From contig NZ_RCVQ01000005.1 of NCBI RefSeq assembly GCF_016107285.1, positions 248,001 to 312,000 on the forward strand: a stretch of 64,000 nucleotides of DNA, written 5' to 3'. Within the stretch, counting starts at the first letter, position 1. Every line of letters starts with the position of its first letter. Under the pieces are notes generated by a model. The model saw only the letters and a list, made by a program, of their open reading frames with translations, was not told the origin of the DNA and searched no databases. The position numbers and the translations under genes were made by a program. Shown here piece by piece: positions 39,097 through 48,038 of the stretch. Origin of the DNA: Roseomonas sp. KE0001 (GTDB lineage: Bacteria; Pseudomonadota; Alphaproteobacteria; Acetobacterales; Acetobacteraceae).

Positions 39097-39930
39097 TCAG
39101 CCGGGCATGAGGCCGGCCTCGCGCGCCATGCCGGCCATGTCGTGGCGGGCCTTCTGCATGTCCTCCAGGGTTCCGAAGGCGTTCATGTAGTGGCCCTGGA
39201 ACCCCCGGCCCTCCAGCAGGGCGAACATGGCGCCGAAGTCGAAATTGCCCTCTCCCGGCAGCAGGTGCTGCTCATGCCCGTTGCGGAAGCAGTCGGCCAG
39301 CCGCACCTCCGCCACGCGCTCCAGCGGAATGGCGGAGACGAAGCCTTCCACACCCTCCGGCATGAGATGCGCGTGATTGGCGGTGAAGGAGAGCGCGAAA
39401 GCGGGAGAGTGGATCCGCTCGTAGTAGTAGCGCCATTCCTCGATGCTGTGCGCAAGGTAATGCACCTCGGCATCCTGCGGTTCCTTGTTGAGGTTCTCAA
39501 GCAGCAGCAGGGCGCCGCGCTTCTCGGCATGCTCGACCATGCGCTGCAGCCGCTCCAGCCCCGCCTCCATGCGGAGCTTCACGTCCGCGGTGAAGTGATA
39601 GCCGGCATGCACGACGATCCAGGCGGCGCCGAGCTTGGGTGCCAGGTCGATATAGGCCCGCATGTAGTCGTCCACCGCCTCCGAGAGGAAGGGGGAGTAT
39701 TCGGCCACGTTCACGGCCGAGAGGGTGTGCAGGCCGAGCGTGACGCCGCGGGCGGCGGCCTGTTCGCGGATGGCGGCGGCACGGGCGTCGTCGAAGCGGT
39801 CCACACGATTGGCGCCGGTGTCGAGCTGGATGTCGATGTAGCGGACCTGGTTGCGGGCCGCCCATTCGATGGCGTCCTCCAGCGGCAAGCGGCGGCCGAT
39901 ATCCACGCCGATCCTGTCGAGAAGCGTCAC
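39097..39930 (-). CDS. Sugar phosphate isomerase/epimerase (xylose isomerase-like TIM barrel)
   Basis: TIM-barrel protein of 277 residues in the AP endonuclease 2/IolE/UxuA-related superfamily. It contains YIDIQLDTGANRVDRF, WIVVHAGYHFTADVKLRM, LLLLENLNKEPQDAEVHY (metal-binding Glu) and VRLADCFRNGHEQHLLPGEG with typical His and Glu ligands. Substrate is unknown. A sigma-70-like promoter (TTGTCA, 16 bases, TAAACA) lies 55-85 bases upstream. It is divergent from the enoyl-CoA hydratase gene. Confidence 0.82.
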   Translation of the reverse strand: MTLLDRIGVDIGRRLPLEDAIEWAARNQVRYIDIQLDTGANRVDRFDDARAAAIREQAAARGVTLGLHTLSAVNVAEYSPFLSEAVDDYMRAYIDLAPKLGAAWIVVHAGYHFTADVKLRMEAGLERLQRMVEHAEKRGALLLLENLNKEPQDAEVHYLAHSIEEWRYYYERIHSPAFALSFTANHAHLMPEGVEGFVSAIPLERVAEVRLADCFRNGHEQHLLPGEGNFDFGAMFALLEGRGFQGHYMNAFGTLEDMQKARHDMAGMAREAGLMPG

Positions 39931-39985
39931 GTCGTTTCCTTCCCATTGTTTCTCGTCGGGGGCATCCCCCGGCGTTGGTGTTTAT

Positions 39986-40013
39986 TGTTTACAGCCTGCA
40001 TTGCCGGTGACAA
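39986..40013 (-). promoter_or_regulatory. Sigma-70-like promoter of the isomerase gene
   Basis: On the - strand, TTGTCA and TAAACA are separated by 16 bases. The surrounding TGTTTATTGTTTACA (39979-39993, + strand) has dyad TGT...ACA ends and could be an operator. Confidence 0.5.
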
Positions 40014-40133
40014 GCTTCCCGACGGGAGAGGATGTGCCGGAAAGGCCGACCATGCCGCGACGGGGCCATGTCGCCCGGCGCGCGGCCGGCGGCGCCTGTT
40101 CCGAGCATGGAGCAGGGAAGGCGAACGAAGCGC

Positions 40134-40943
40134 ATGGACATGCCAATCCAGCAACTGGCCGAAGGCAGGATCCTGAGCCGGAAGGAGGCGGGGATCGGCT
40201 GGCTGACCATCAATCAGCCGGAGAAGCGCAACGCCATCTCGCTCGCCATGTGGGACGCGATCGGCGCGGTGGCCGAGGACTTCGCCGCCGACCCGGCCGT
40301 GCGGGTGGTGGTCATGCATGGCGCCGGCGGCAAGGCCTTCGCCTCGGGCGCCGATATCAGCGAGTTCGACCGCATCCGCGCCGACGCCGCCGCCCAGGAG
40401 GCCTATGGCCGGCGCAGCGGTGACGCGCGGCGGAAGCTGGAGGGGCTGGGCAAGCCCCTCATCGCCATGATCCAGGGCTTCTGCATCGGCGGCGGCTATG
40501 CCACGGCGCTGATGGCGGATATCCGCATCGCCTCCGAGGACAGCCGGTTCGGCATTCCCGCCGCCCGGCTCGGCATCGCCTACGGATATGAAAGCCTGGA
40601 GCACCTGGTCGCCCTGGCGGGGCCGGCCGTGGCGAAGGAGATCCTGTTCACCGGCCGCCAGCTCGACGCCGCGGAGGCGCTGGGCTTCGGGCTGGTCAAC
40701 CGCGTGGTGCCGGTCGCGCAGCTGGAGGCGACGGTCAGCGAGCTGGCCGGCCAGATCGCGCGCAACGCGCCACTGTCCATCCGGGCCTCGCGCGAGGCCA
40801 TCGAGCAGATCGCCGGCGATCCGGCGCGGCGCGACCCTGGCCGGATCGAGGCGCTGAACCGCGCCTGCTTCGACAGCCAGGACTATGCGGAGGGGCGGCG
40901 CGCCTTCCAGGAGAAGCGCGCGCCCCGGTTCAGCGGCCGGTGA
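40134..40943 (+). CDS. Enoyl-CoA hydratase/isomerase family protein
   Basis: Crotonase-fold protein of 269 residues. Oxyanion-hole segments are GKAFASGADISEF and MIQGFCIGGGYATALMADI, and the mid-region DSRFGIPAARLGIAYG is typical. It lacks a clearly standard Glu pair for hydration, so it may be an isomerase, decarboxylase or hydratase. I chose the ATG at MDMPIQQL; an ATG nine codons earlier (MEQGRR) is an alternative. It precedes the ABC importer genes by about 65 bases and may belong with them. Confidence 0.83.
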   Translation: MDMPIQQLAEGRILSRKEAGIGWLTINQPEKRNAISLAMWDAIGAVAEDFAADPAVRVVVMHGAGGKAFASGADISEFDRIRADAAAQEAYGRRSGDARRKLEGLGKPLIAMIQGFCIGGGYATALMADIRIASEDSRFGIPAARLGIAYGYESLEHLVALAGPAVAKEILFTGRQLDAAEALGFGLVNRVVPVAQLEATVSELAGQIARNAPLSIRASREAIEQIAGDPARRDPGRIEALNRACFDSQDYAEGRRAFQEKRAPRFSGR

Positions 40944-41007
40944 GCGTCCCGGCGAGCGTCAAGGCGGGCAGAGACCGGCCGCGGCGGAGAGAGCGGAGGA
41001 GAGCAAG

Positions 41008-42066
41008 ATGGTAAGGATCAGCAGGAGGATCCTGTTCGGGCTGGCGGCCGGCGGGGCGATGGCCGGCTTCGGGCGGCGGACGGAAGCCGAGGATCTGCTG
41101 CCGCACGAGAAGGAGCTTCACGAGGCGGCGAAGCGCGAGGGCGAGATCACCTGGTACACCGGCCAGATGCAGGCCGAGCCCTCCGAGGCGGTGGGCCGTG
41201 CCTTCGCGGCCCGCTATCCCGGCGTGAAGGTCAATGTGGTCCGCAGCAGCTCCCAGGTGACCTTCCAGCGCCTGGCGCAGGACATGCGGGCCGGCGTCTC
41301 GCAATGCGATGTCTTCAGCTCCACCGATTACAGCCACGCCTCCTATCTGAAGCGGGAGGGCCGGCTGATGCAGTACCGGCCGCAGAATGCCGCGAAGCTC
41401 ATCCCCGTGGCGCGCGAGGCCGCCGATCCCGACGGGCTGTTCCAGATCACCTATCTGGGCCTCTACCTCATGGCGCGGAATAACAACGCCGTCACCGAGG
41501 CCGACGCGCCGAAGGGCTGGAAGGACCTGCTCGACCCGAAATGGCGGGGCAAGATCGCCGTCGGCCATCCGGGCTACAGCGGCGCCATCACCTCCTGGTG
41601 CCTGATGATGCAGAAGATGTACGGCTGGGATTACTTCAAGCAGCTGGAGCGCAACAATCCGCTGATCGGCCGCTCCAGCGGCGACCCGGTGACGGCGCTG
41701 AACGCCGGCGAGCGCAGCATCGGCGCGGCCATTCCCTCGGCCACGACGCTGCTGAGCATCTCCCGCGGCAACCCGATCACGCTGATCTACCCGACGGATG
41801 GCACGCTGATGGTGCCCTCCCCGACCGGGGCGCTCGCCAAGGCACCGCATCCGAACGCGGCGAAGCTGTTCATGGAATTCGTCACCAGCCCGGCCTACCA
41901 TCAGGCGACGCGGGAATTCTTCGGGGAGTCGCTCCGCCCCGAGGTGCCGCCGCCGCCGGGCGCGCAACCTCTCGACAAGATCCTGATGATCACGCCGACG
42001 CCCGAGGAGGTGGAAAGCGGTGGCCAGGAGGTCAAGGAACTCTGGCGCGACACCTTCGGCGTCTGA
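41008..42066 (+). CDS. ABC transporter substrate-binding protein, iron/polyamine type (first of two)
   Basis: Periplasmic binding protein of 352 residues, of the Fe3+/AfuA-FbpA and PotD-like class. The N-terminus VRISRRILFGLAAGGAMAG has twin arginines and a hydrophobic stretch, a probable Tat or Sec signal. Core motifs are GEITWYTGQM and SSTDYSHASYLKREGRLMQY. A GGAGGAG lies seven bases before the ATG. It is strongly similar to the protein encoded next (both end with KELWRDTFGV or similar), so they arose by duplication. The ligand is unknown; iron is one option, phosphonates, thiamine and sugars are others in this superfamily. Confidence 0.88.
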   Translation: MVRISRRILFGLAAGGAMAGFGRRTEAEDLLPHEKELHEAAKREGEITWYTGQMQAEPSEAVGRAFAARYPGVKVNVVRSSSQVTFQRLAQDMRAGVSQCDVFSSTDYSHASYLKREGRLMQYRPQNAAKLIPVAREAADPDGLFQITYLGLYLMARNNNAVTEADAPKGWKDLLDPKWRGKIAVGHPGYSGAITSWCLMMQKMYGWDYFKQLERNNPLIGRSSGDPVTALNAGERSIGAAIPSATTLLSISRGNPITLIYPTDGTLMVPSPTGALAKAPHPNAAKLFMEFVTSPAYHQATREFFGESLRPEVPPPPGAQPLDKILMITPTPEEVESGGQEVKELWRDTFGV

Positions 42067-42127
42067 GCAGGCTGGACAACCCGGTGCGGAGACGCCGGGG
42101 CAAAGCAGGAAACGACAGGAGAGGATC

Positions 42128-43180
42128 ATGACGGAGATCAGCCGCCGCGGCGTGCTGGCCGCTGCCGCCATCCTGGCCGGCAGCCCGGCCCAGGCCGCAT
42201 CGACGCCGATGTCGCCCGAGGAGAAGGCGCTCTACGAGGCAGCCCGGCGAGAGGGCGAGATCACCTGGTATTCCGGCCAGTTGAGCGCCGAACCCTCGGA
42301 AGCGGTCGGGCGCGCCTTCACCGAGCGCTATCCGGGCATCCGCGTGAATGTCGTCCGCAGCGCCTCGCAGGTCGCCTTCCAGCGCCTGTCGCAGGACATG
42401 CGGGCCGGCGTCGCGCAATGCGATGTCTTCAGTTCGACCGATTACAGCCACTCGACCTTCCTGAAGCGGGAGGGGCGGCTGCTGGCCTATCGGCCGCGCA
42501 ACGCGGAAAGGCTGCTGGACTTCGTCCGCAAGGCCGGTGATGCGGAGGACCACTTCCACGTCTTCTACATCGGCGTGCATCTCATCGCCCGCCGGGAAGG
42601 GCAGGTGAGCGAGTCCGAGGCGCCGCGCCGGTGGCAGGACCTGCTGGACGCGAAGTGGCGCGACAAGCTGGCCGTCGGGCATCCGGGCTATAGCGGTGCC
42701 ATCGGCGCCTGGACGGTGATGATGCGCAAGCTCTACGGCTGGGACTACTTCACCAAGCTCGAGCGCAATCGCCCGCAGATCGGCCGCTCCAGCATCGATC
42801 CGGTGACCGCTCTGAACGCCGGCGAGCGCAGCATCGGCGTGGCCATCCCCTCCGCCAGCACGCTGCTGAGCATGGCGCGGGGAAATCCGCTGAAGCTGAT
42901 CTACCCGGAGGACGGGACGGTGGTGGTGCCTTCACCCAGCTCGATCCAGAAGAACGCGCCGCACCCGAACGCCGCCAAGCTCTTCATGGAGTACTGCACA
43001 GGGCCGGACTACTTCCGCGTGACGCGGGAATTCTACAACGAATCGCTTCGTGCCGACGTGCCGCCGCCCGACGGCGCCACACCGCTCGACCAGGTGAAGC
43101 TGCTGATCCCCGAACCGCAGGAGATCGAGACCGGTGTGCCGGAGGTCAAGGAGCAATGGCGCGATACCTTCGGGATCTGA
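42128..43180 (+). CDS. ABC transporter substrate-binding protein, iron/polyamine type (second of two)
   Basis: Paralogue of the preceding protein, 350 residues. Signal region is TEISRRGVLAAAAILAGSP (twin arginine), cleaved probably after QAA. Shared motifs are GEITWYSGQL, NVVRSASQVAFQRLSQDMRA, SSTDYSHSTFLKREGRLLAY and DRVTREFYNESLRADVPPPD-like C-terminal sequence. A GGAGAGGATC precedes the ATG. Both binding proteins share one permease and ATPase downstream. Confidence 0.88.
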   Translation: MTEISRRGVLAAAAILAGSPAQAASTPMSPEEKALYEAARREGEITWYSGQLSAEPSEAVGRAFTERYPGIRVNVVRSASQVAFQRLSQDMRAGVAQCDVFSSTDYSHSTFLKREGRLLAYRPRNAERLLDFVRKAGDAEDHFHVFYIGVHLIARREGQVSESEAPRRWQDLLDAKWRDKLAVGHPGYSGAIGAWTVMMRKLYGWDYFTKLERNRPQIGRSSIDPVTALNAGERSIGVAIPSASTLLSMARGNPLKLIYPEDGTVVVPSPSSIQKNAPHPNAAKLFMEYCTGPDYFRVTREFYNESLRADVPPPDGATPLDQVKLLIPEPQEIETGVPEVKEQWRDTFGI

Positions 43181-43225
43181 CGCCGTGTCGAACCGGGCGC
43201 GCCGAAATGGGAAAGCCTCTGCCGC

Positions 43226-44974
43226 ATGACTGAATCCGCCGCCATCCTGGCCAAGCCGGCCGGGGTCACGGAGCCAAGGCCGGGACTGCTGCGCCGGCTC
43301 CGCTACCTTGAGCCCTCGAACCTGATCTGGATCCTGCTGGTCGCCGCCCTGCTCTTCCTCGTGGCGGTGCCGATCGGCAAGCTGCTCGTGGTCAGCTTCG
43401 AGGCGCGCACCACGGGCGAGTTCACCTTCGCCAACTACGCCCAGGCCTATGGGCGCGCGCGGTATCTCGAGGCGCTGGTGAACTCGCTCATCCTGGGCGC
43501 GTCCTCCGCCTTCCTGTCCGTGATCTTCGCCGTGCCGCTCGCCTGGGCGGTGTCGCGCACCGACATGCCGGGCAAGGGGTTCACCTGGGCCATCGTGATG
43601 GGCGCCTTCATCCTGCCGCCCTATCTGGGCGCGGTCGGCTGGATCCTGCTCGCCGGGCCCAATTCCGGATTCATCAACCAGGCCTGGCAATGGGTGACGG
43701 GCTCCAGCTCCACGCTGGTGAACGTCTACAGCTTCCCCGGCCTCGCCGTGGTCATCGCCCTGCATTCCTTCCCGCTGATCTTCATCTTCGTGAAATCGGC
43801 GCTGGATCTGATCTCGTCCGAGATGGAGGACGCCGCCAACATCCTCGGCGCGGGCACCTGGGCGGCGACGCGCAAGGTGACGCTGCCGCTGGTCTGGCCC
43901 GCGATCCTGGGCGGCATCATCATCGTCTTCCTGGAGACCATCGCGCTCTTCGGCACGCCGGCCATCATCGGCATCCCGGCGCGCATCAACGTCGTCACCA
44001 CGCAGCTCTGGCAGTTCTTCGAATATCCCGTCCGCGTCGAGGTGGCGGCGGCCTATGCCATGCCGCTGCTGCTCATCACCATCGGCATGATCGTGGTGCA
44101 GAAGCTGCTGCTGGCGCGCAAGGGCTTCGTCTCACAGACCGGCAAGGGCGGCGAGCGGCGGCCGATCAAGCTCGGGCGCTGGCGCTGGGCGATGTTCGGC
44201 TACTGCGCCTTCATCGGCGCGCTCGCCGTGCTGATGCCGCTCGGCGTGCTGCTGCAGGCCTCCTTCGCCAAGGCCTGGGGTCGCGGCCTCGCCTGGGGCA
44301 ACTTCACGCTGGACAACTACACCTATCTTCTGTTCCGGCACGAGATGGCGCTGACCTCGATCTGGAACACGCTGCTCTATTCCGCCTCGGCCGCCAGCTT
44401 CGCCGTGCTGATCGCGGTGCTGATCGCCTATATCGTCGCCCGGCGGCTGGTGCCCTTCGGCGGCGCGCTCAGCTTCCTGGCCATGGCCCCCTTCGTCATC
44501 CCGGGCATCGTCATGGCGATCGGCTTCTACGCCGCCTATGCCGCGCCGCCGGTCGCGCTCTACGGCACGGCGCTGATCATCATCCTGGCCTTCACCTCGC
44601 GCTTCCTGCCGATCGCCTTCGCCAATTCCTCGGCCGCGGTGCGCTCGGTGCATCCGGAGATGGAGGAGGCCTCGCGCATCCTGGGCGGCGGCCGGATGCT
44701 GACCATCCGCAAGATCACCGCGCCTTTGATCAGCCGCAGCCTGATCGGCGGCTGGCTGATCGTCTTCATCGTCGCCTCGCGCGAGCTGTCCGCCGCTGTC
44801 TTCCTGGTCGGGCCGCGCACCCGCACCATGGCCGTGCTGCTGTACGATCTGAGCGAGGCGGGGAATTTCGAGGTGCTCGCGGCCTTCGGCGGCATCCTGC
44901 TCGCCATTACCCTGGTGCTGGTCGCCATCGGCATGAAGCTGGTGGGCCGCGACTTCATGCTTCGGAGGAACTGA
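43226..44974 (+). CDS. ABC transporter permease, FbpB-type (two fused permease halves)
   Basis: Inner-membrane protein of 582 residues with about 12 transmembrane segments. Two permease domains each carry an EAA loop: EMEDAANILGAGTWAATRKV and EMEEASRILGGGRMLTIRKI. This doubled layout is typical of FbpB/SfuB/AfuB iron transporters and related importers. The ATG lies 46 bases after the second binding-protein stop, and the ATPase gene starts five bases after this gene ends. Confidence 0.9.
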   Translation: MTESAAILAKPAGVTEPRPGLLRRLRYLEPSNLIWILLVAALLFLVAVPIGKLLVVSFEARTTGEFTFANYAQAYGRARYLEALVNSLILGASSAFLSVIFAVPLAWAVSRTDMPGKGFTWAIVMGAFILPPYLGAVGWILLAGPNSGFINQAWQWVTGSSSTLVNVYSFPGLAVVIALHSFPLIFIFVKSALDLISSEMEDAANILGAGTWAATRKVTLPLVWPAILGGIIIVFLETIALFGTPAIIGIPARINVVTTQLWQFFEYPVRVEVAAAYAMPLLLITIGMIVVQKLLLARKGFVSQTGKGGERRPIKLGRWRWAMFGYCAFIGALAVLMPLGVLLQASFAKAWGRGLAWGNFTLDNYTYLLFRHEMALTSIWNTLLYSASAASFAVLIAVLIAYIVARRLVPFGGALSFLAMAPFVIPGIVMAIGFYAAYAAPPVALYGTALIIILAFTSRFLPIAFANSSAAVRSVHPEMEEASRILGGGRMLTIRKITAPLISRSLIGGWLIVFIVASRELSAAVFLVGPRTRTMAVLLYDLSEAGNFEVLAAFGGILLAITLVLVAIGMKLVGRDFMLRRN

Positions 44975-44978
44975 GATC

Positions 44979-46052
44979 ATGCCCCGCCTCACGCTCAAGG
45001 GCCTCGGCAAGGCTTATGGCCAGCTCAAGGTCGTGGACGATGTGAACCTGGCGCTGGAGGAGGGGGAGTTCGTCTCCCTCCTGGGGCCCTCCGGCTGCGG
45101 CAAGACCACGACGCTGCGCATGATCGCCGGCTTCGTCGAGCCCACCGCCGGCAGCATCAGCATGAACGGCGAGATCCTCTCGGCGCCCGGCGCGGTGTTG
45201 CCGCCGGAGCGGCGCCGCATGTCGATGATCTTCCAGAGCTACGCCATCTGGCCGAACATGACGGTCGCGGAGAATGTCGGCTTCGGCCTGAAGCTGCAGA
45301 AGCTGCCGGCGGCCGAGATCAAGGCGCGGATCGGCCGCATCCTGGAAGTGGTGCAGATGTCGCATCTCGCCGACCGTTATCCGGCCGAGCTCTCGGGCGG
45401 GCAGCAGCAGCGCGTGGCGCTGGCCCGCGCCATCGTCGTGCAGCCCTCCGTTCTGCTGCTGGACGAGCCGCTCTCCAATCTGGACGCCAATCTGCGCGAG
45501 GAGATGCGCTTCGAGATCCGCCGCCTGCATGACGAGTTCCGCATCACCACCGTCTATGTCACGCACGACCAGTCGGAGGCCATGGCGACCGCCGACCGCA
45601 TCGCGGTGATGAACAGCGGCCGGATCGAACAGGTGGATGCGCCGCATGTCATCTACACCCGGCCGCGCACGCGGTTCGTCGCCGCCTTCATCGGCCGGAC
45701 CAATCTGCTGGAAGGGCGGATGGCGAATGGCGAGATCGGGCTCGACGGCTTCGCCCTGAAGGCGGCGCAGCTCAACGGCTCGCCCTCTGATGCCGGACGG
45801 CCGATCCTGCTCTCGGTCCGGCCGCAGAGCATGGCCCTGCACCGCAGGGAGCCGGTCCCGCAGGACGGCCGGCCCGTCCTGGCGGCCACCGTGGCCCAGC
45901 GCACCTATCTCGGCGAGTCGTGGGACTATGTGGTGCGGCCGCGGGAGAGCGGGCTCAGCCTGAGGGTCACGGCTCCGCCGTTGCAGGTGCACGAGATCGG
46001 CGAAACGGTCTGGCTCGAGTTCGATCCGCAGCAGATCGCCGTGGTGAACTGA
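44979..46052 (+). CDS. ABC transporter ATP-binding protein, FbpC/PotA type
   Basis: ATPase of 357 residues. Walker A is GPSGCGKTTTLRMIAGF, signature LSGGQQQRVALARAIV, Walker B LLLDEPLSNLDANL, and the switch HDQSEAMATADRIAV. The C-terminal 110 residues form a TOBE-like domain (ILLSVRPQSMALHRRE). It completes the four-gene importer, which ends at a strong hairpin. Confidence 0.92.
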   Translation: MPRLTLKGLGKAYGQLKVVDDVNLALEEGEFVSLLGPSGCGKTTTLRMIAGFVEPTAGSISMNGEILSAPGAVLPPERRRMSMIFQSYAIWPNMTVAENVGFGLKLQKLPAAEIKARIGRILEVVQMSHLADRYPAELSGGQQQRVALARAIVVQPSVLLLDEPLSNLDANLREEMRFEIRRLHDEFRITTVYVTHDQSEAMATADRIAVMNSGRIEQVDAPHVIYTRPRTRFVAAFIGRTNLLEGRMANGEIGLDGFALKAAQLNGSPSDAGRPILLSVRPQSMALHRREPVPQDGRPVLAATVAQRTYLGESWDYVVRPRESGLSLRVTAPPLQVHEIGETVWLEFDPQQIAVVN

Positions 46053-46062
46053 GGCACGCCGG

Positions 46063-46100
46063 CGGCACCCGGCATCACGCGACGGTGATGCCGGGTGCCG
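46063..46100 (+). terminator. Strong 16-bp stem-loop terminator
   Basis: Perfect 16-bp inverted repeat (arms 46063-46078 and 46085-46100, loop GCGACG), eleven bases after the importer ATPase stop. GC-rich with TGGATTTG following rather than a U-run. Confidence 0.75.
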
Positions 46101-46181
46101 TGGATTTGCCACCCTTTCGGGGCCTTGTCATAAGCGCTGCGATGAGCGCTCTGCCCGGCGACAGGACCCGATAGAATCACG

Positions 46182-48038
46182 ATGGTTTCCCAGCACCCTC
46201 CGGTACCGCCGGCGGCCTCCGGCCTGCCTGTGGCCCAGCGGCTGCGCCACTGGCTGCGCCGTAGCCCCCGCCTGGCGCGGCTGCTTCGCCGGATGGCGCG
46301 CAACGCCCAACAGACCTTGCCGGGCACCAGCCGGCTCCTCATGCTGGCCGGCCTGCAGCAGCCGGGGCCGGATCTGGCGGAGTATCAGCGCTGGCTGCGG
46401 CGGCATGGCACGCTGTCCGCCAGCGAGAGGGCGGCCATGCTCCAGGCCGTCGCCGGCCTGAGCGACCCGCCCTGCATCTCCGTCGTCATGCCGGTCTACA
46501 ACGCACCGGAGGCCTTCCTCCGTGCCGCGCTGGAATCGGTCGAGACCCAGCTTTATCCGCATTGGCAGCTCTGCATCGCCGACGATGCCTCGACAGCGCC
46601 GCATGTGCAGGCCGTGCTGCAGGCGGCGGCGGCGCGGGATCGCCGCATCCAGGTCGTGCGGCGCCCGCGCAACGGCCATATCAGCGCGGCCACGAACTCG
46701 GCCCTGGCCCTGGCCGGGGGCTCGCATGTCGCGCTGATGGATCATGACGATCTCCTGGCGCCCGACGCCCTGTTCCACGTGGCGCTCGAGATCCGGCGCC
46801 ATCCTGACGTCACCCTGATTTTCACGGATGAGGACAAGATTGACGGTCAGGGGCGTCGCTACGATCTCTATGCCAAGCCGGGCTGGAGCCCCGAACTCCT
46901 GCTGCAACAGAATCTGGTTAGCCATCTGGGCGTCTACCGGCGCGATCTGCTGGAGAGGCTCGGCGGGCTGCGCGAGGGCTTCGAGGGCAGCCAGGACTGG
47001 GATCTGGCCCTGCGGAGCGCCGCGCTCGCCGGGCCGGGGCAGATCCGCCATATCCCTCGCCCCCTCTACCACTGGCGCCAGGGGGCGGGCACGGAATCCT
47101 TCTCCGAGGGCGCCCTGGAGCGCTGCGCCAGCCGGGGCCGGCAGGCCGTGCAGGCGCATCTCGGCCATCGTGGCGAGGCCGGCGTCCAGGTTGTGCCGCA
47201 TGCCGATCTGCCCGGCTGGTCGAGGATCCTCCATCCCCTGCCGCAGCCGGTGCCGCGTGTCAGTCTGATCCTGGCGGGGGAGCCCGATCCCGCCCGGTTG
47301 GAGGCGTTGCTGGCCGGCACCGACTATCCGGATGTGGAAGTCCTGCCCACCGGCGCGGCTTCCGCGTCCCCGCCGGCCGGCAGGGCCGGGGCCGGGGCGG
47401 GGGTCGGTGCGCTGCGGCGCGCGGCCGAGGCGGCATCGGGAGAGGTTCTGCTGCTGCTGGCGCCGGGGCTCATGCCGGCGGAACCGGACTGGCTGCGGGA
47501 ACTGGTCTCCCTGGCCCTGCGGCCCGGTGTCGGGGCGGCCGGCGCCGCCCTGGCCGGCCCGGATGGCCGGCTGCGCCATGCCGGCTACGTGCTGGGCGCC
47601 GGCGGCGCGCTGGTCGGGGAGAATCCGTTGATACGCGGGCTCGGCCTGGGCAATCCCGGCTACGCCGGGCAGTTCCGCCTGGTCCGGGACGTGGTGGCCG
47701 TGAGCGGGGAGGCGATGGCGATCCGCCGGGCGCTCTACCTGGAGCGGGGCGAGGCCGACGTCGGCCCGGCGCCCTGGGCTGATCTCGACCTCGGCCTGCG
47801 CCTGCGCGAGGCGGGGCTGCGCAACCTCTGGACACCCTATGCCACCCTGATCGGCGCTCCGGACCCGCAGGGCGGGCCGGCCGCCGACCCCGCGCTCCGC
47901 GCTGCCGCGGAGGCGATGCTGCGGGCCCGCTGGGGCCGCGCACTGGAGCAGGATCCCTTCTACAGCCCCTTGCTGGACCTGCGGGACGGCCACCGTCTCA
48001 GGGCGCCGCCGCCCTGGGAGGAGGGCCCGCATGACTGA
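46182..48038 (+). CDS. Family 2 glycosyltransferase with second degenerate GT2-like domain
   Basis: Protein of 618 residues. The N-terminal 90 residues are basic and helical. A GT-A family 2 domain follows with ISVVMPVYNAPEAFLRAALE, CIADDASTA and the nucleotide-binding ALMDHDDLLAPDALFHV. The C-terminal part, from about residue 355, has RVSLILAGEPDPARLEALLA and resembles a second GT2 fold without the clear acidic motif. Such proteins work in surface polysaccharide synthesis. It overlaps the next gene by eight bases. Confidence 0.82.
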   Translation: MVSQHPPVPPAASGLPVAQRLRHWLRRSPRLARLLRRMARNAQQTLPGTSRLLMLAGLQQPGPDLAEYQRWLRRHGTLSASERAAMLQAVAGLSDPPCISVVMPVYNAPEAFLRAALESVETQLYPHWQLCIADDASTAPHVQAVLQAAAARDRRIQVVRRPRNGHISAATNSALALAGGSHVALMDHDDLLAPDALFHVALEIRRHPDVTLIFTDEDKIDGQGRRYDLYAKPGWSPELLLQQNLVSHLGVYRRDLLERLGGLREGFEGSQDWDLALRSAALAGPGQIRHIPRPLYHWRQGAGTESFSEGALERCASRGRQAVQAHLGHRGEAGVQVVPHADLPGWSRILHPLPQPVPRVSLILAGEPDPARLEALLAGTDYPDVEVLPTGAASASPPAGRAGAGAGVGALRRAAEAASGEVLLLLAPGLMPAEPDWLRELVSLALRPGVGAAGAALAGPDGRLRHAGYVLGAGGALVGENPLIRGLGLGNPGYAGQFRLVRDVVAVSGEAMAIRRALYLERGEADVGPAPWADLDLGLRLREAGLRNLWTPYATLIGAPDPQGGPAADPALRAAAEAMLRARWGRALEQDPFYSPLLDLRDGHRLRAPPPWEEGPHD

